From contig JACQFM010000128.1 of NCBI GenBank assembly GCA_016200035.1, positions 1-8,777 of the forward strand: DNA of 8,777 nt, read 5' to 3'. Of the stretch, positions 1 to 5,120 are shown piece by piece; the first letter of the stretch is position 1; each line of letters begins with the position of its first letter. Below the pieces are notes generated by a model. The model was not told the origin of the DNA. It ran no database searches and saw nothing but the letters and a program-made list of their open reading frames with translations. The translations under genes were made by a program, and so were the position numbers. This DNA comes from Nitrososphaerota archaeon. Lineage in GTDB: Archaea; Thermoproteota; Nitrososphaeria; Nitrososphaerales; Nitrosopumilaceae.

Positions 1-992
1 GAAGTTTTGCCAAAAAGATACCTTCCAACTATCTGCGTTCCAGAGTCGGGATCAAAGAACCATCCATTTTTTGTAAGGTCACTTGGAAATTTTTCACCAT
101 CTTTTTCAAATGTTGGAACCAGCTCACTACCATGACTTGTAACCTTTATGGCTTCATTTGATAAAACTACAACCTGAACGAGTGAATTTAGAGGGAAAAA
201 ACCTACGTTAAAGTAACTAGATCTTTCAAGTTTTTGTGTTCCTAAAAGCTCAAGGGGACTAATTGTTGTTATTTTATTTTTAAGGGGGTAGTCACGGTTT
301 ACCTGTAGTTGAAAGATTGATTTTTCGCCGCGTGGTATTATCGAGAAGGTAACAGAGGAGCTAGGATCATCAGCAATTTTTTTTGCTACTTCTAAGAATC
401 CCCCTGAATCTCTTATCTGTTTTGCTAACAATGTGGTTGTAAACGTCTCATAAAGATACGAGGTATCTGATTTTGGCATCGTGTATACTGCAGATATCGT
501 ACCTCTTCCTGAGACAACTCCAGATGTCTGAAGCTCTTTATTTATTACATTCTCAGAATGTACATAAACTGAGCTAAATTTTGCATTTAACGAAAATGCT
601 TTGTTTATATCATTTATCAGTGAATCACCAACTTCCTGACCCTTTGCTTGCATCTGCTCGATCTTATCTAGACCTTCATTTGAGATATTTATCAAAACAC
701 AAATAGAGTCTGTAACTCCTAAGGCACATTTGTCCTCGTTAGTTATTACAACTGCCACAACATTTTTTGTATCACGTATTTTTTGATCAAGCTCTAGTGG
801 TACCCATATTTCTCCTGTACTTGTACTAGATAGTGTTATTGTAGTTGTTGTTTGATTGAGAATTTTTTGATCAACTATTATCTGTGCAATTTCATGAAAA
901 GTTGAAAGCTGTGGTTGCTGAGCATATGTAATATTTTGATTCGGGAATAGGACCAATGTCATAAAAATAAAAAATAAAATTGATTTTTTCAA
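1..992 (-). CDS. Exported protein of unknown function, N-terminal part (C-terminus beyond window)
   Basis: I read this frame by hand and it is open from 992 to the left edge (330 codons, no stop), so the gene continues outside the window. The N-terminus is a textbook signal peptide: start, two Lys, a hydrophobic core (residues about 4-16, rich in I, L and F), then a polar stretch ending T-Y-A followed by QQ, a likely signal peptidase site near residue 24. The start is TTG at 992-990. The only in-frame ATG (962-960) would remove the positive end and half the hydrophobic core, and a TTAATA box lies about 27 nt upstream of the TTG. After the signal comes a Ser/Thr-rich stretch (roughly residues 46-60). 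Two Cys (89 and 98) could form a disulfide outside the cell. No enzyme motif was recognised; the rest looks like a mixed soluble domain. It lies 32 bp downstream of the small zinc-protein gene. The gene is real with high confidence; the function is unknown. Confidence 0.85.
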   Translation of the reverse strand, partial: MKKSILFFIFMTLVLFPNQNITYAQQPQLSTFHEIAQIIVDQKILNQTTTTITLSSTSTGEIWVPLELDQKIRDTKNVVAVVITNEDKCALGVTDSICVLINISNEGLDKIEQMQAKGQEVGDSLINDINKAFSLNAKFSSVYVHSENVINKELQTSGVVSGRGTISAVYTMPKSDTSYLYETFTTTLLAKQIRDSGGFLEVAKKIADDPSSSVTFSIIPRGEKSIFQLQVNRDYPLKNKITTISPLELLGTQKLERSSYFNVGFFPLNSLVQVVVLSNEAIKVTSHGSELVPTFEKDGEKFPSDLTKNGWFFDPDSGTQIVGRYLFGKT

Positions 993-995
993 CGA

Positions 996-1011
996 ATGCA
1001 GGTTTCTGCAT
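996..1011. promoter_or_regulatory. Dyad between TATA box and TTG start of exported-protein gene (possible operator)
   Basis: ATGCAG, four bases, CTGCAT: a perfect 6-bp inverted repeat. It sits between the TATA-like TTAATA (1017-1022) and the inferred leaderless start at 992. In Archaea, repressors often bind between the TATA box and the transcription start, so this position suits an operator. A 6-bp dyad can occur by chance, and no regulator is encoded nearby. Confidence 0.3.
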
Positions 1012-1016
1012 GGAAC

Positions 1017-1022
1017 TATTAA
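1017..1022 (-). promoter_or_regulatory. TATA-like box of exported-protein gene
   Basis: TTAATA on the minus strand, centred about 27 nt upstream of the TTG at 992. This is the archaeal TATA-to-start distance when transcription begins at the first base of the start codon. It supports both the TTG start and a promoter separate from the upstream small gene. Confidence 0.4.
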
Positions 1023-1024
1023 GT

Positions 1025-1180
1025 CTACTCTTCCAATTTTTCAATTTTGATTGCAAATCTCTGGAAAGGCTCTTCCTGAAAATGATCTTTACAAACAAGA
1101 ATTGTCTCATTTGGTTCGGGTCCACAATCATAAGTAATCAAATACACAGGGTCTTTGCTACAACATCTTGGATATTTCAC
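1025..1180 (-). CDS. Small Cys-rich (putative zinc-binding) protein, 51 residues
   Basis: A GTG-started frame of 51 codons ending in TAG at 1027-1025. The protein begins M-K-Y-P-R-C-C when GTG is read as Met. It has Cys at 6, 7, 19 and 30 and His at 33 (C30-x2-H33), a spacing that could hold one zinc ion. The middle reads YDCGPEPNE and the C-terminal third is charged and probably helical (ends IEKLEE). No other in-frame start exists between the upstream stop and this GTG, and an AT-rich TATA-like element lies about 24 nt upstream, as expected for a leaderless mRNA. Overlapping frames on either strand give low-complexity F/I/L-rich products, whereas this one has an ordered, soluble composition. 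The gene precedes the exported-protein gene by 32 bp on the same strand. I recall no named family; a role as a small zinc-ribbon regulator or RNA/protein-binding factor is inference only. Confidence 0.72.
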   Translation of the reverse strand: MKYPRCCSKDPVYLITYDCGPEPNETILVCKDHFQEEPFQRFAIKIEKLEE

Positions 1181-1197
1181 TTGGCAATATTACTAGT

Positions 1198-1210
1198 TAT
1201 AAAATAAAAT
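1198..1210 (-). promoter_or_regulatory. TATA-like promoter element of small zinc-protein gene
   Basis: ATTTTATTTTATA on the minus strand, centred about 24 nt before the GTG at 1180. No Shine-Dalgarno sequence lies in front of the GTG, which fits a leaderless transcript. With the plus-strand box at 1238-1250 it forms a divergent promoter pair. Confidence 0.4.
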
Positions 1211-1237
1211 AGTTTTATCCGATCTCTATTCAAATGG

Positions 1238-1250
1238 TTTAAATTATAAT
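1238..1250 (+). promoter_or_regulatory. TATA-like element facing the stem-loop RNA candidate
   Basis: TTTAAATTATAAT on the plus strand. Archaeal spacing would place the transcription start near 1267-1273, just before the two hairpins at 1273-1327. No plus-strand protein gene follows, so if active it would drive a small RNA. Confidence 0.3.
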
Positions 1251-1267
1251 CTGTATCCTTTAATGCT

Positions 1268-1334
1268 GACATCGGTTCAAACCGTAGGGGAACATGCCTA
1301 GCAGTTGGGGGCGCCTGACTGCTAGGCGCTTTTA
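1268..1334 (+). ncRNA. Candidate small structured RNA (two hairpins, then a T-run)
   Basis: Between the divergent TATA boxes and the 3' end of the peptidase gene lie two inverted repeats. The first is CGGT-TCAA-ACCG (1273-1284). The second is a perfect 10-bp stem, GCCTAGCAGT (1296-1305) with ACTGCTAGGC (1318-1327), around a G-rich 12-base loop, followed by GC and TTTT (1330-1333). Inside that loop GCGCCT (1311-1316) could instead pair with AGGCGC (1324-1329), so two exclusive folds are possible. A plus-strand TATA-like box lies at the right distance upstream and the T-run could end transcription, predicting an RNA of about 65 nt. The alternative is that this is the 3' UTR or terminator hairpin of the minus-strand peptidase gene, which stops at 1340; however, the T-run is on the plus strand. 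It matches no RNA family I can name; it is not a tRNA despite the T-loop-like GGTTCAAACC. Confidence 0.35.
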
Positions 1335-1339
1335 ATATC

Positions 1340-3136
1340 TTAGTTCAGATTTTGGAGCAGCCTAACTTGATCTTGAATATATTCAAACCCATCCTGCCAG
1401 AATACTTTTGAGGAAATATCAATATTTTGCTCTTTTAGTATCTCCTCTGGTTTCTTAGAGCCGCCAGCGCCTAGTATTTTGATATAATCTTGAGAAAAGG
1501 AGTTTCCTTCTTTTTTATGGCGTTGGAATAAAGACAATGCAAGCAGATTTCCAAACGAGTATGCATAACAATAGAACGGTGAATGAAAGAAATGAGGTAT
1601 ATAGCTCCATTCAATTCCAAAGTCTTCTGAAACATCCACAGAATTGGCAAACTGTTCTTTTAGATTTTGCATGTATAACTTTGTAATTTCTTCTACAGTT
1701 GCTCCATCGCCAATTTTTTTATGAACTGCAATTTCAAACGTAGTAAAAAACGACTGTCTTATTACAGTAGAATAGAGGTCATCAATTTGCTCTGCAAGTA
1801 TTGCCTTTCTTTCCTCATTTTCTAGATTTTTCAAAATTTCATCATACAACAAGAGCTCAGAAAAGGTTGATGCAGTTTCGGCAAGCGGCAGGGACGCTTC
1901 TTGTACAAATATTGACTTGTCAGAAGCTGCCAAGCTGTGTATTGCATGTCCAAGCTCATGCGAAAGAGTAAAAACATCATTTACTTTGCCATTGAAATTC
2001 AAAAGAACGTAAGGAGTAATCTCTGGAGATACAGTATGACAGAACGCGCCACTTCTTTTTCCATGCCTGACGGAATAATCAATATGTTTTTGTATTATGA
2101 CTTTTTTTGCTAAGTCATGTAATTTTGGACTGAAAGAATTCCAAGAATTTAATACAAGTTTTACTGCTTGATCAAACGAGTATTTTTTTTGTTTTATCTT
2201 TTTTACTGCCGGAGCATAAAGATCATATCGACGAAGCTTTTTCATTCCAAGCATATGCCCTTTATGTACAAAATACCTTTGAAAGATATCCAAGTTGTTC
2301 TTACAAACTGAAAGAAGTGAATCAACTGTCTTTTCATCAATATTGTTAGCTATATTCCTGACTGAAATTGGAGAGAAATATCCTCTTATTTTCAAGCTCT
2401 CATTTTTCCAATTTAGTACTAGATTTTGATATATTTCACCTAAAACTCCCTTGTTTTTTTGATATTGGCTTAAAAGCGCTTTGTACGCAACTTCTCTTGT
2501 TCTTGATTTGTGACTTCTTACCAGTAGGGCAAGTTGTTCTCTATTGTAAATTTTCTTTTTTCCATCTATATTTACAATGTATTGAAAATTATTTGTGATT
2601 TTGTCGTATAGCTTGACTAGCGCTGTACTGCCAGTGACATCAAGAAGGTTAATTATTTTCTCTTCAGATTCAGAAAGGGAATATTTTGCAAGAAGACGTT
2701 TGTGCCTTAAAAACTCGGATAGCTGGCCAGATGATCTTATTAGTCGTTTGGCATTTTTTTGGTCAATTTGTTTTTTCCACCACTGATCAAAAAACAACGC
2801 CCTATTTTCAATCTCGGTAGAAAATTGTGACATTTTCGTCATCAGAGATGTTGCCTCATCTGACTGGGTGTCGGCAGAGTACCAAAGGGAAGCATACCCA
2901 CTAACCACACTTACCTTTTCCGAGATATCTTCTAATGATTTTATGATTTTTGCAAAAAGTGTGGTAGAAATATTGGGCTTTAAAGCTTTTTTATACTGTT
3001 CAAATTTTTTAACATCTTTTTCTATGCTTAGAAGCTGTTTTGTTAATGATGAATCTTTTGGACTAGATACAAGTTCGGTTAAATTCCATTCTCCCTGTTT
3101 GAATTTTTTCATTTTATTTCCAAAGCCTTTAACCAT
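1340..3136 (-). CDS. pepF: M3-family oligoendopeptidase (PepF-like zinc metallopeptidase)
   Basis: A 598-residue cytoplasmic zinc peptidase of the M3 (thimet oligopeptidase/PepF) family, expected to cut short peptides from protein turnover; near 600 residues is normal. The zinc site is HELGH at residues 393-397 with the third ligand probably E420 in the AETAST motif 27 residues later. The family's substrate-binding stretch HGKRSGAFCH (358-367) precedes it, and the Tyr-rich motif PHFFHSPFYCYAYSFG (514-529) follows, so all catalytic elements are present. The N-terminal half (about 1-340) is the helical lid. No signal peptide or membrane segment is seen. The ATG at 3136 is preferred because a CTTTAAGT box is centred about 27 nt upstream, fitting a leaderless mRNA; a second in-frame ATG (residue 9, MKKFKQGEW) is a plausible alternative. 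It appears monocistronic: the tRNA lies upstream and the structured region downstream. Substrate range cannot be told from sequence. Confidence 0.95.
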   Translation of the reverse strand: MVKGFGNKMKKFKQGEWNLTELVSSPKDSSLTKQLLSIEKDVKKFEQYKKALKPNISTTLFAKIIKSLEDISEKVSVVSGYASLWYSADTQSDEATSLMTKMSQFSTEIENRALFFDQWWKKQIDQKNAKRLIRSSGQLSEFLRHKRLLAKYSLSESEEKIINLLDVTGSTALVKLYDKITNNFQYIVNIDGKKKIYNREQLALLVRSHKSRTREVAYKALLSQYQKNKGVLGEIYQNLVLNWKNESLKIRGYFSPISVRNIANNIDEKTVDSLLSVCKNNLDIFQRYFVHKGHMLGMKKLRRYDLYAPAVKKIKQKKYSFDQAVKLVLNSWNSFSPKLHDLAKKVIIQKHIDYSVRHGKRSGAFCHTVSPEITPYVLLNFNGKVNDVFTLSHELGHAIHSLAASDKSIFVQEASLPLAETASTFSELLLYDEILKNLENEERKAILAEQIDDLYSTVIRQSFFTTFEIAVHKKIGDGATVEEITKLYMQNLKEQFANSVDVSEDFGIEWSYIPHFFHSPFYCYAYSFGNLLALSLFQRHKKEGNSFSQDYIKILGAGGSKKPEEILKEQNIDISSKVFWQDGFEYIQDQVRLLQNLN

Positions 3137-3158
3137 TAAAATACAATGTGTAGTTTTG

Positions 3159-3166
3159 ACTTAAAG
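3159..3166 (-). promoter_or_regulatory. TATA-like box of the oligoendopeptidase gene
   Basis: CTTTAAGT on the minus strand, centred about 27 nt upstream of the ATG at 3136. It lies within the 48-bp gap between the tRNA 3' end and the peptidase start, so the peptidase probably has its own promoter rather than relying on tRNA read-through. Confidence 0.4.
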
Positions 3167-3184
3167 TATGTGACATTAAGAAAA

Positions 3185-3279
3185 TGGACCGGATGGGATT
3201 CGAACCCACGACCTTGGCGAGATTATTCAATCTTTACGCTGTGTGAGAGCGTCATCCTAACCAGCTAGACTACCGGTCC
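3185..3279 (-). tRNA. tRNA-Val(CAC) with an apparent intron in the variable loop
   Basis: The cloverleaf reads as follows. The acceptor stem is GGACCGG (3279-3273) with CCGGTCC (3192-3186) and discriminator A at 3185. The D arm is GTCT with GGAT around a nine-base loop containing GG. The anticodon arm is ACGCT-CTCACAC-AGCGT with anticodon CAC (3245-3243), decoding GTG. The T arm is GTGGG-TTCGAAT-CCCAT. CCA is not encoded, as is usual in these archaea. Between the anticodon arm and T arm lie 26 bases (3210-3235) instead of about five. Removing about 21 leaves AGGTC, a normal variable loop ending in C48, which can form the Levitt pair with G15, and a 74-nt tRNA. The surplus contains the hairpin AGATT-GAAT-AATCT. 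Long variable arms belong to Leu and Ser tRNAs, not Val, so a non-canonical archaeal intron is the better explanation. Confidence 0.93.
3215..3235 (-). other. Putative non-canonical tRNA intron (variable loop, about 21 nt)
   Basis: This is the extra segment between position 43 and the variable loop of tRNA-Val(CAC). It carries an AGATT/AATCT hairpin. The splice points are ambiguous by at least one base because A residues flank both ends. A relaxed bulge-helix-bulge can be drawn by pairing intron GATT with exon GGTC (two GU pairs), placing AAA and CAA as the three-base bulges. Archaeal splicing endonuclease with broad specificity is known to remove such introns; the precise boundaries here are inference. 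Confidence 0.7.
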
Positions 3280-3302
3280 AAGAGTTGTGCGAGGAAGGCA
3301 TC

Positions 3303-3310
3303 TATTTTAT
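3303..3310 (-). promoter_or_regulatory. TATA box of tRNA-Val
   Basis: ATAAAATA on the minus strand, centred about 27 nt upstream of the mature tRNA 5' end at 3279. Transcription would start at or within a base or two of the tRNA, leaving almost no leader. Confidence 0.5.
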
Positions 3311-3456
3311 CTTTGCAATATACTCACCTATGTTTAATCAATAAAGATCATATCTAACCAATTCAAAGAAGCACCTTAACACCTAAAATACAGTTCAGAT
3401 AGCACTGGAAAGCATGATTAATATGCAAATTTTAGTGCGTTATAGTCAGGTTATGG

Positions 3457-3981
3457 TTGGTACGTCTGACTCAAAATAAATTCAGTTATAAAAAATTGTG
3501 TGATAGCTGTGGAAAAAAGACCTGTTGCACAGACTTTGCCGAGCCCATGTTGTTCCCAAGTGATTTAGATAGGTTGGCGCGCGCTCAAAAATTAACCGAT
3601 GATATAGTGAATGAAGTTGTAATTGAAGATACATCTATAAAAACACTAAAAAGAAAAAATAACTCTAACACCTGTGTTTTTTGGGATGAAGATAAAAAAA
3701 TCTGTTCCATATACGAAAATAGACCTTTTGACTGCAGAATGTTTCCCTTCGATATAGAATGGGCAAATGATGAGTATCATTGGATAATTTATTCATGCAA
3801 TCCAAATAGTGACTGGACTTGGTGTGAACAACATCTCAAGAAGCTAGAAGATGATCCGCAATTTAGTGAGATAATAAAGAACATCGAATTCTTTCGCGTC
3901 ACCTCTAAAAACTATCTTGATACTTCAAAAGAACCTCCATATGTTGTATTGCGGAAAGTTAAGGTGAACAATAATAGATGA
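3457..3981 (+). CDS. YkgJ/UPF0153-like CxxCxxxxCC metal-chelating protein
   Basis: A 174-residue soluble protein with the hallmarks of the putative zinc/iron-chelating CxxCxxCC family (YkgJ, UPF0153). These are an N-terminal Cys cluster C15-x2-C18-x4-C23-C24 and the signature YENRPFDCRMFPFD (87-100, Cys93), with further Cys at 73, 83, 114 and 123. The family probably binds a metal or Fe-S cluster through these Cys; its biochemical role is poorly defined, and some members sit near protein-modification or flagellar genes. The start is uncertain. The frame has no ATG before residue 1; TTG at 3457 gives MVRLTQNKFS. An ATG at 3453, in another frame, gives eight codons (MVGTSDSK) and then a stop. 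It is the only plus-strand protein gene here, divergent from tRNA-Val and convergent with rpl40e, whose stop is 21 bp away. Its C-terminal tail (about 150-174) carries no Cys and no recognisable motif. Confidence 0.88.
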   Translation: MVRLTQNKFSYKKLCDSCGKKTCCTDFAEPMLFPSDLDRLARAQKLTDDIVNEVVIEDTSIKTLKRKNNSNTCVFWDEDKKICSIYENRPFDCRMFPFDIEWANDEYHWIIYSCNPNSDWTWCEQHLKKLEDDPQFSEIIKNIEFFRVTSKNYLDTSKEPPYVVLRKVKVNNNR

Positions 3982-4002
3982 TATTTTTCATATCTTTACA
4001 AT
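3982..4002 (+). terminator. Short T-rich intergenic end after the YkgJ-like gene
   Basis: A 21-bp gap between convergent genes, containing TATTTTTCATATCTTT on the plus strand. Archaeal RNA polymerase commonly stops at T-runs without a strong hairpin, so this could end the plus-strand transcript. No hairpin is visible. Confidence 0.3.
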
Positions 4003-4170
4003 CTACTTTTTGATGCCTAATGTTCTATTTTTGAGGCGCAAATTGTTACCATGACATTTTCTACACCTACTTGCTGCCATCGGATTCTTTGCACCGCATA
4101 CAAAACATACTTTGAAGTGCAGTCTTGCTTTCTGTGCAATCTGTTTTTTTAATGGATCGGTTATTGGCAT
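4003..4170 (-). CDS. rpl40e: Large-subunit ribosomal protein eL40 (L40e)
   Basis: A 55-residue basic protein starting MPITDPLKKQIAQKARLHFK and ending LKNRTLGIKK. It carries the eL40 zinc finger C22-x2-C25-x10-C36-x2-C39, with the family's basic segment between the Cys pairs (AKNPMAASRCRKC). It is a structural component of the archaeal 50S subunit; bacteria lack it. In eukaryotes the homologue is made as a ubiquitin fusion, whereas here it stands alone as in other Archaea. The start ATG is preceded by GAGAGTGAT three bases away, similar to the archaeal Shine-Dalgarno AGGAGGTGAT, and the gene begins 32 bp after sucD on the same strand, so it is likely the last gene of the sucCD transcript. It is convergent with the YkgJ-like gene. 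Length and motif spacing are complete. Confidence 0.95.
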   Translation of the reverse strand: MPITDPLKKQIAQKARLHFKVCFVCGAKNPMAASRCRKCHGNNLRLKNRTLGIKK

Positions 4171-4173
4171 TTT

Positions 4174-4182
4174 ATCACTCTC
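4174..4182 (-). promoter_or_regulatory. Shine-Dalgarno-like site of rpl40e
   Basis: GAGAGTGAT on the minus strand, matching seven of nine bases of GGAGGTGAT, three bases before the ATG. Genes with a TATA box in front lack such a site, so its presence here supports rpl40e being an internal cistron of a longer mRNA. Confidence 0.45.
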
Positions 4183-4202
4183 TATATCATCTCTATTTGA
4201 TT

Positions 4203-5120
4203 CTAACTCTTTTTACGACCAAGTTTGCCGGCCAGAAGCATAGGAACTTCAGCTGGCCTTTTTGCTACTGGAACATTTGCTTTTGCGTACATTGAGACCT
4301 TAGATTCAGCAGAACCATAATTTCCGTAAATTATTGCACCTGCATGACCCATTCGTTTTTCTTTGGGTGCTGCTCTGCCTGCAACATATGCAACAACTGG
4401 CTTTTCAAACTTTGTATCAATAATATGTTGTGCAAGTAATTCTTCAGAGTCACCACCTATCTCGCCCACCACTACAACTCCATCAATATTTGTTCTATTT
4501 CTAATCATATCAAAGGCTTCTATCACAGTAGTGCCGTTGATAGGATCTCCACCTATGCCAAGAGATATACTTTGACCGAAACCCGCTGCAGAAAGATTGT
4601 GTGAAACTTCATACATCAACGTGCCACTTCGAGAAAGTACGGCAATGTTTCCTACATTGAAAGGAGATGCAGGCATTATGCCTATCTTAATTATACCAGG
4701 AATTATGATGCCTGGTGTATTTGGTCCTATCATTATGGCATCTTTTTTCTTTGTAAGATCTAAAATAGTCATTGCATCACGTATGGGTACATGCTCAGGA
4801 ATAGCAATGAGCAGTTTTATTCCTGCTTCAATTGCTTCTGTTGCAGCATCTAAAAAGAATTTTGCGGGAACAAAGACAACAGAAATTTTAGCACCACTCG
4901 CATCTACTGCTTCCTTTGCGGTGTTGTAAATTGGTACTCCGTCGAATTTCTGACCACCTTTGCCAGGTGTGACTCCAGCTACAATATTTGTACCGTATGC
5001 AATCATCTGCTGGGTATGAAAAGATCCAAACTTTCCTGTTATACCTTGCACAATCACAGATTTTTTCTTATAGCCCTTTTCTCCTTCCTTTCCTATTAGA
5101 ATATCAAACAAATCAACCAT
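4203..5120 (-). CDS. sucD: Succinyl-CoA synthetase (ADP-forming), alpha subunit
   Basis: This 305-residue subunit binds CoA and carries the phospho-histidine in the reversible reaction succinyl-CoA + ADP + Pi to succinate + CoA + ATP. The N-terminal Rossmann CoA-binding domain starts with VIVQGITGKFGSFHTQQM (22-39) and TPGKGG (51-56). The ligase domain contains IGPNTPGII (131-139), SRSGTLMYE (163-171) and GIGGDPINGT (188-197). The active-site His is H259 in KRMGHAGAIIYG, in the expected place. Length is close to the family norm (about 290), with a ten-residue N-terminal extension. It starts inside the end of sucC (ATG at 5120; 8-bp overlap), indicating translational coupling; GGAG lies about ten bases upstream. 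The partner gene and all key residues make the assignment firm; use of GDP instead of ADP cannot be excluded. Confidence 0.96.
   Translation of the reverse strand: MVDLFDILIGKEGEKGYKKKSVIVQGITGKFGSFHTQQMIAYGTNIVAGVTPGKGGQKFDGVPIYNTAKEAVDASGAKISVVFVPAKFFLDAATEAIEAGIKLLIAIPEHVPIRDAMTILDLTKKKDAIMIGPNTPGIIIPGIIKIGIMPASPFNVGNIAVLSRSGTLMYEVSHNLSAAGFGQSISLGIGGDPINGTTVIEAFDMIRNRTNIDGVVVVGEIGGDSEELLAQHIIDTKFEKPVVAYVAGRAAPKEKRMGHAGAIIYGNYGSAESKVSMYAKANVPVAKRPAEVPMLLAGKLGRKKS

Noticed and set aside
892..1131. 79-codon ATG frame on the minus strand
   Set aside because: It overlaps both the small zinc-protein gene and the signal-peptide region of the exported-protein gene in a different frame, and its composition shows no motif.
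980..1207. 75-codon plus-strand frame
   Set aside because: It is antisense to the zinc-protein gene; its F/I/L-rich product is what the complement of a real gene in AT-rich DNA gives.
1268..1290. T-loop-like GGTTCAAACC suggesting a degenerate tRNA
   Set aside because: The flanking bases do not form a five-bp T stem and no acceptor or anticodon arm can be built around it.
1296..1333. The 10-bp stem-loop as an ordinary terminator of the peptidase gene
   Set aside because: Not fully excluded, but the T-run follows the hairpin on the plus strand, opposite to the peptidase gene, and archaeal termination does not normally need such hairpins.
3185..3279. Reading the tRNA as a class II (Leu/Ser) tRNA with a long variable arm
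   Set aside because: The anticodon loop CTCACAC is unambiguous and gives CAC (Val); Val tRNAs have short variable loops, and removal of the insert restores one.
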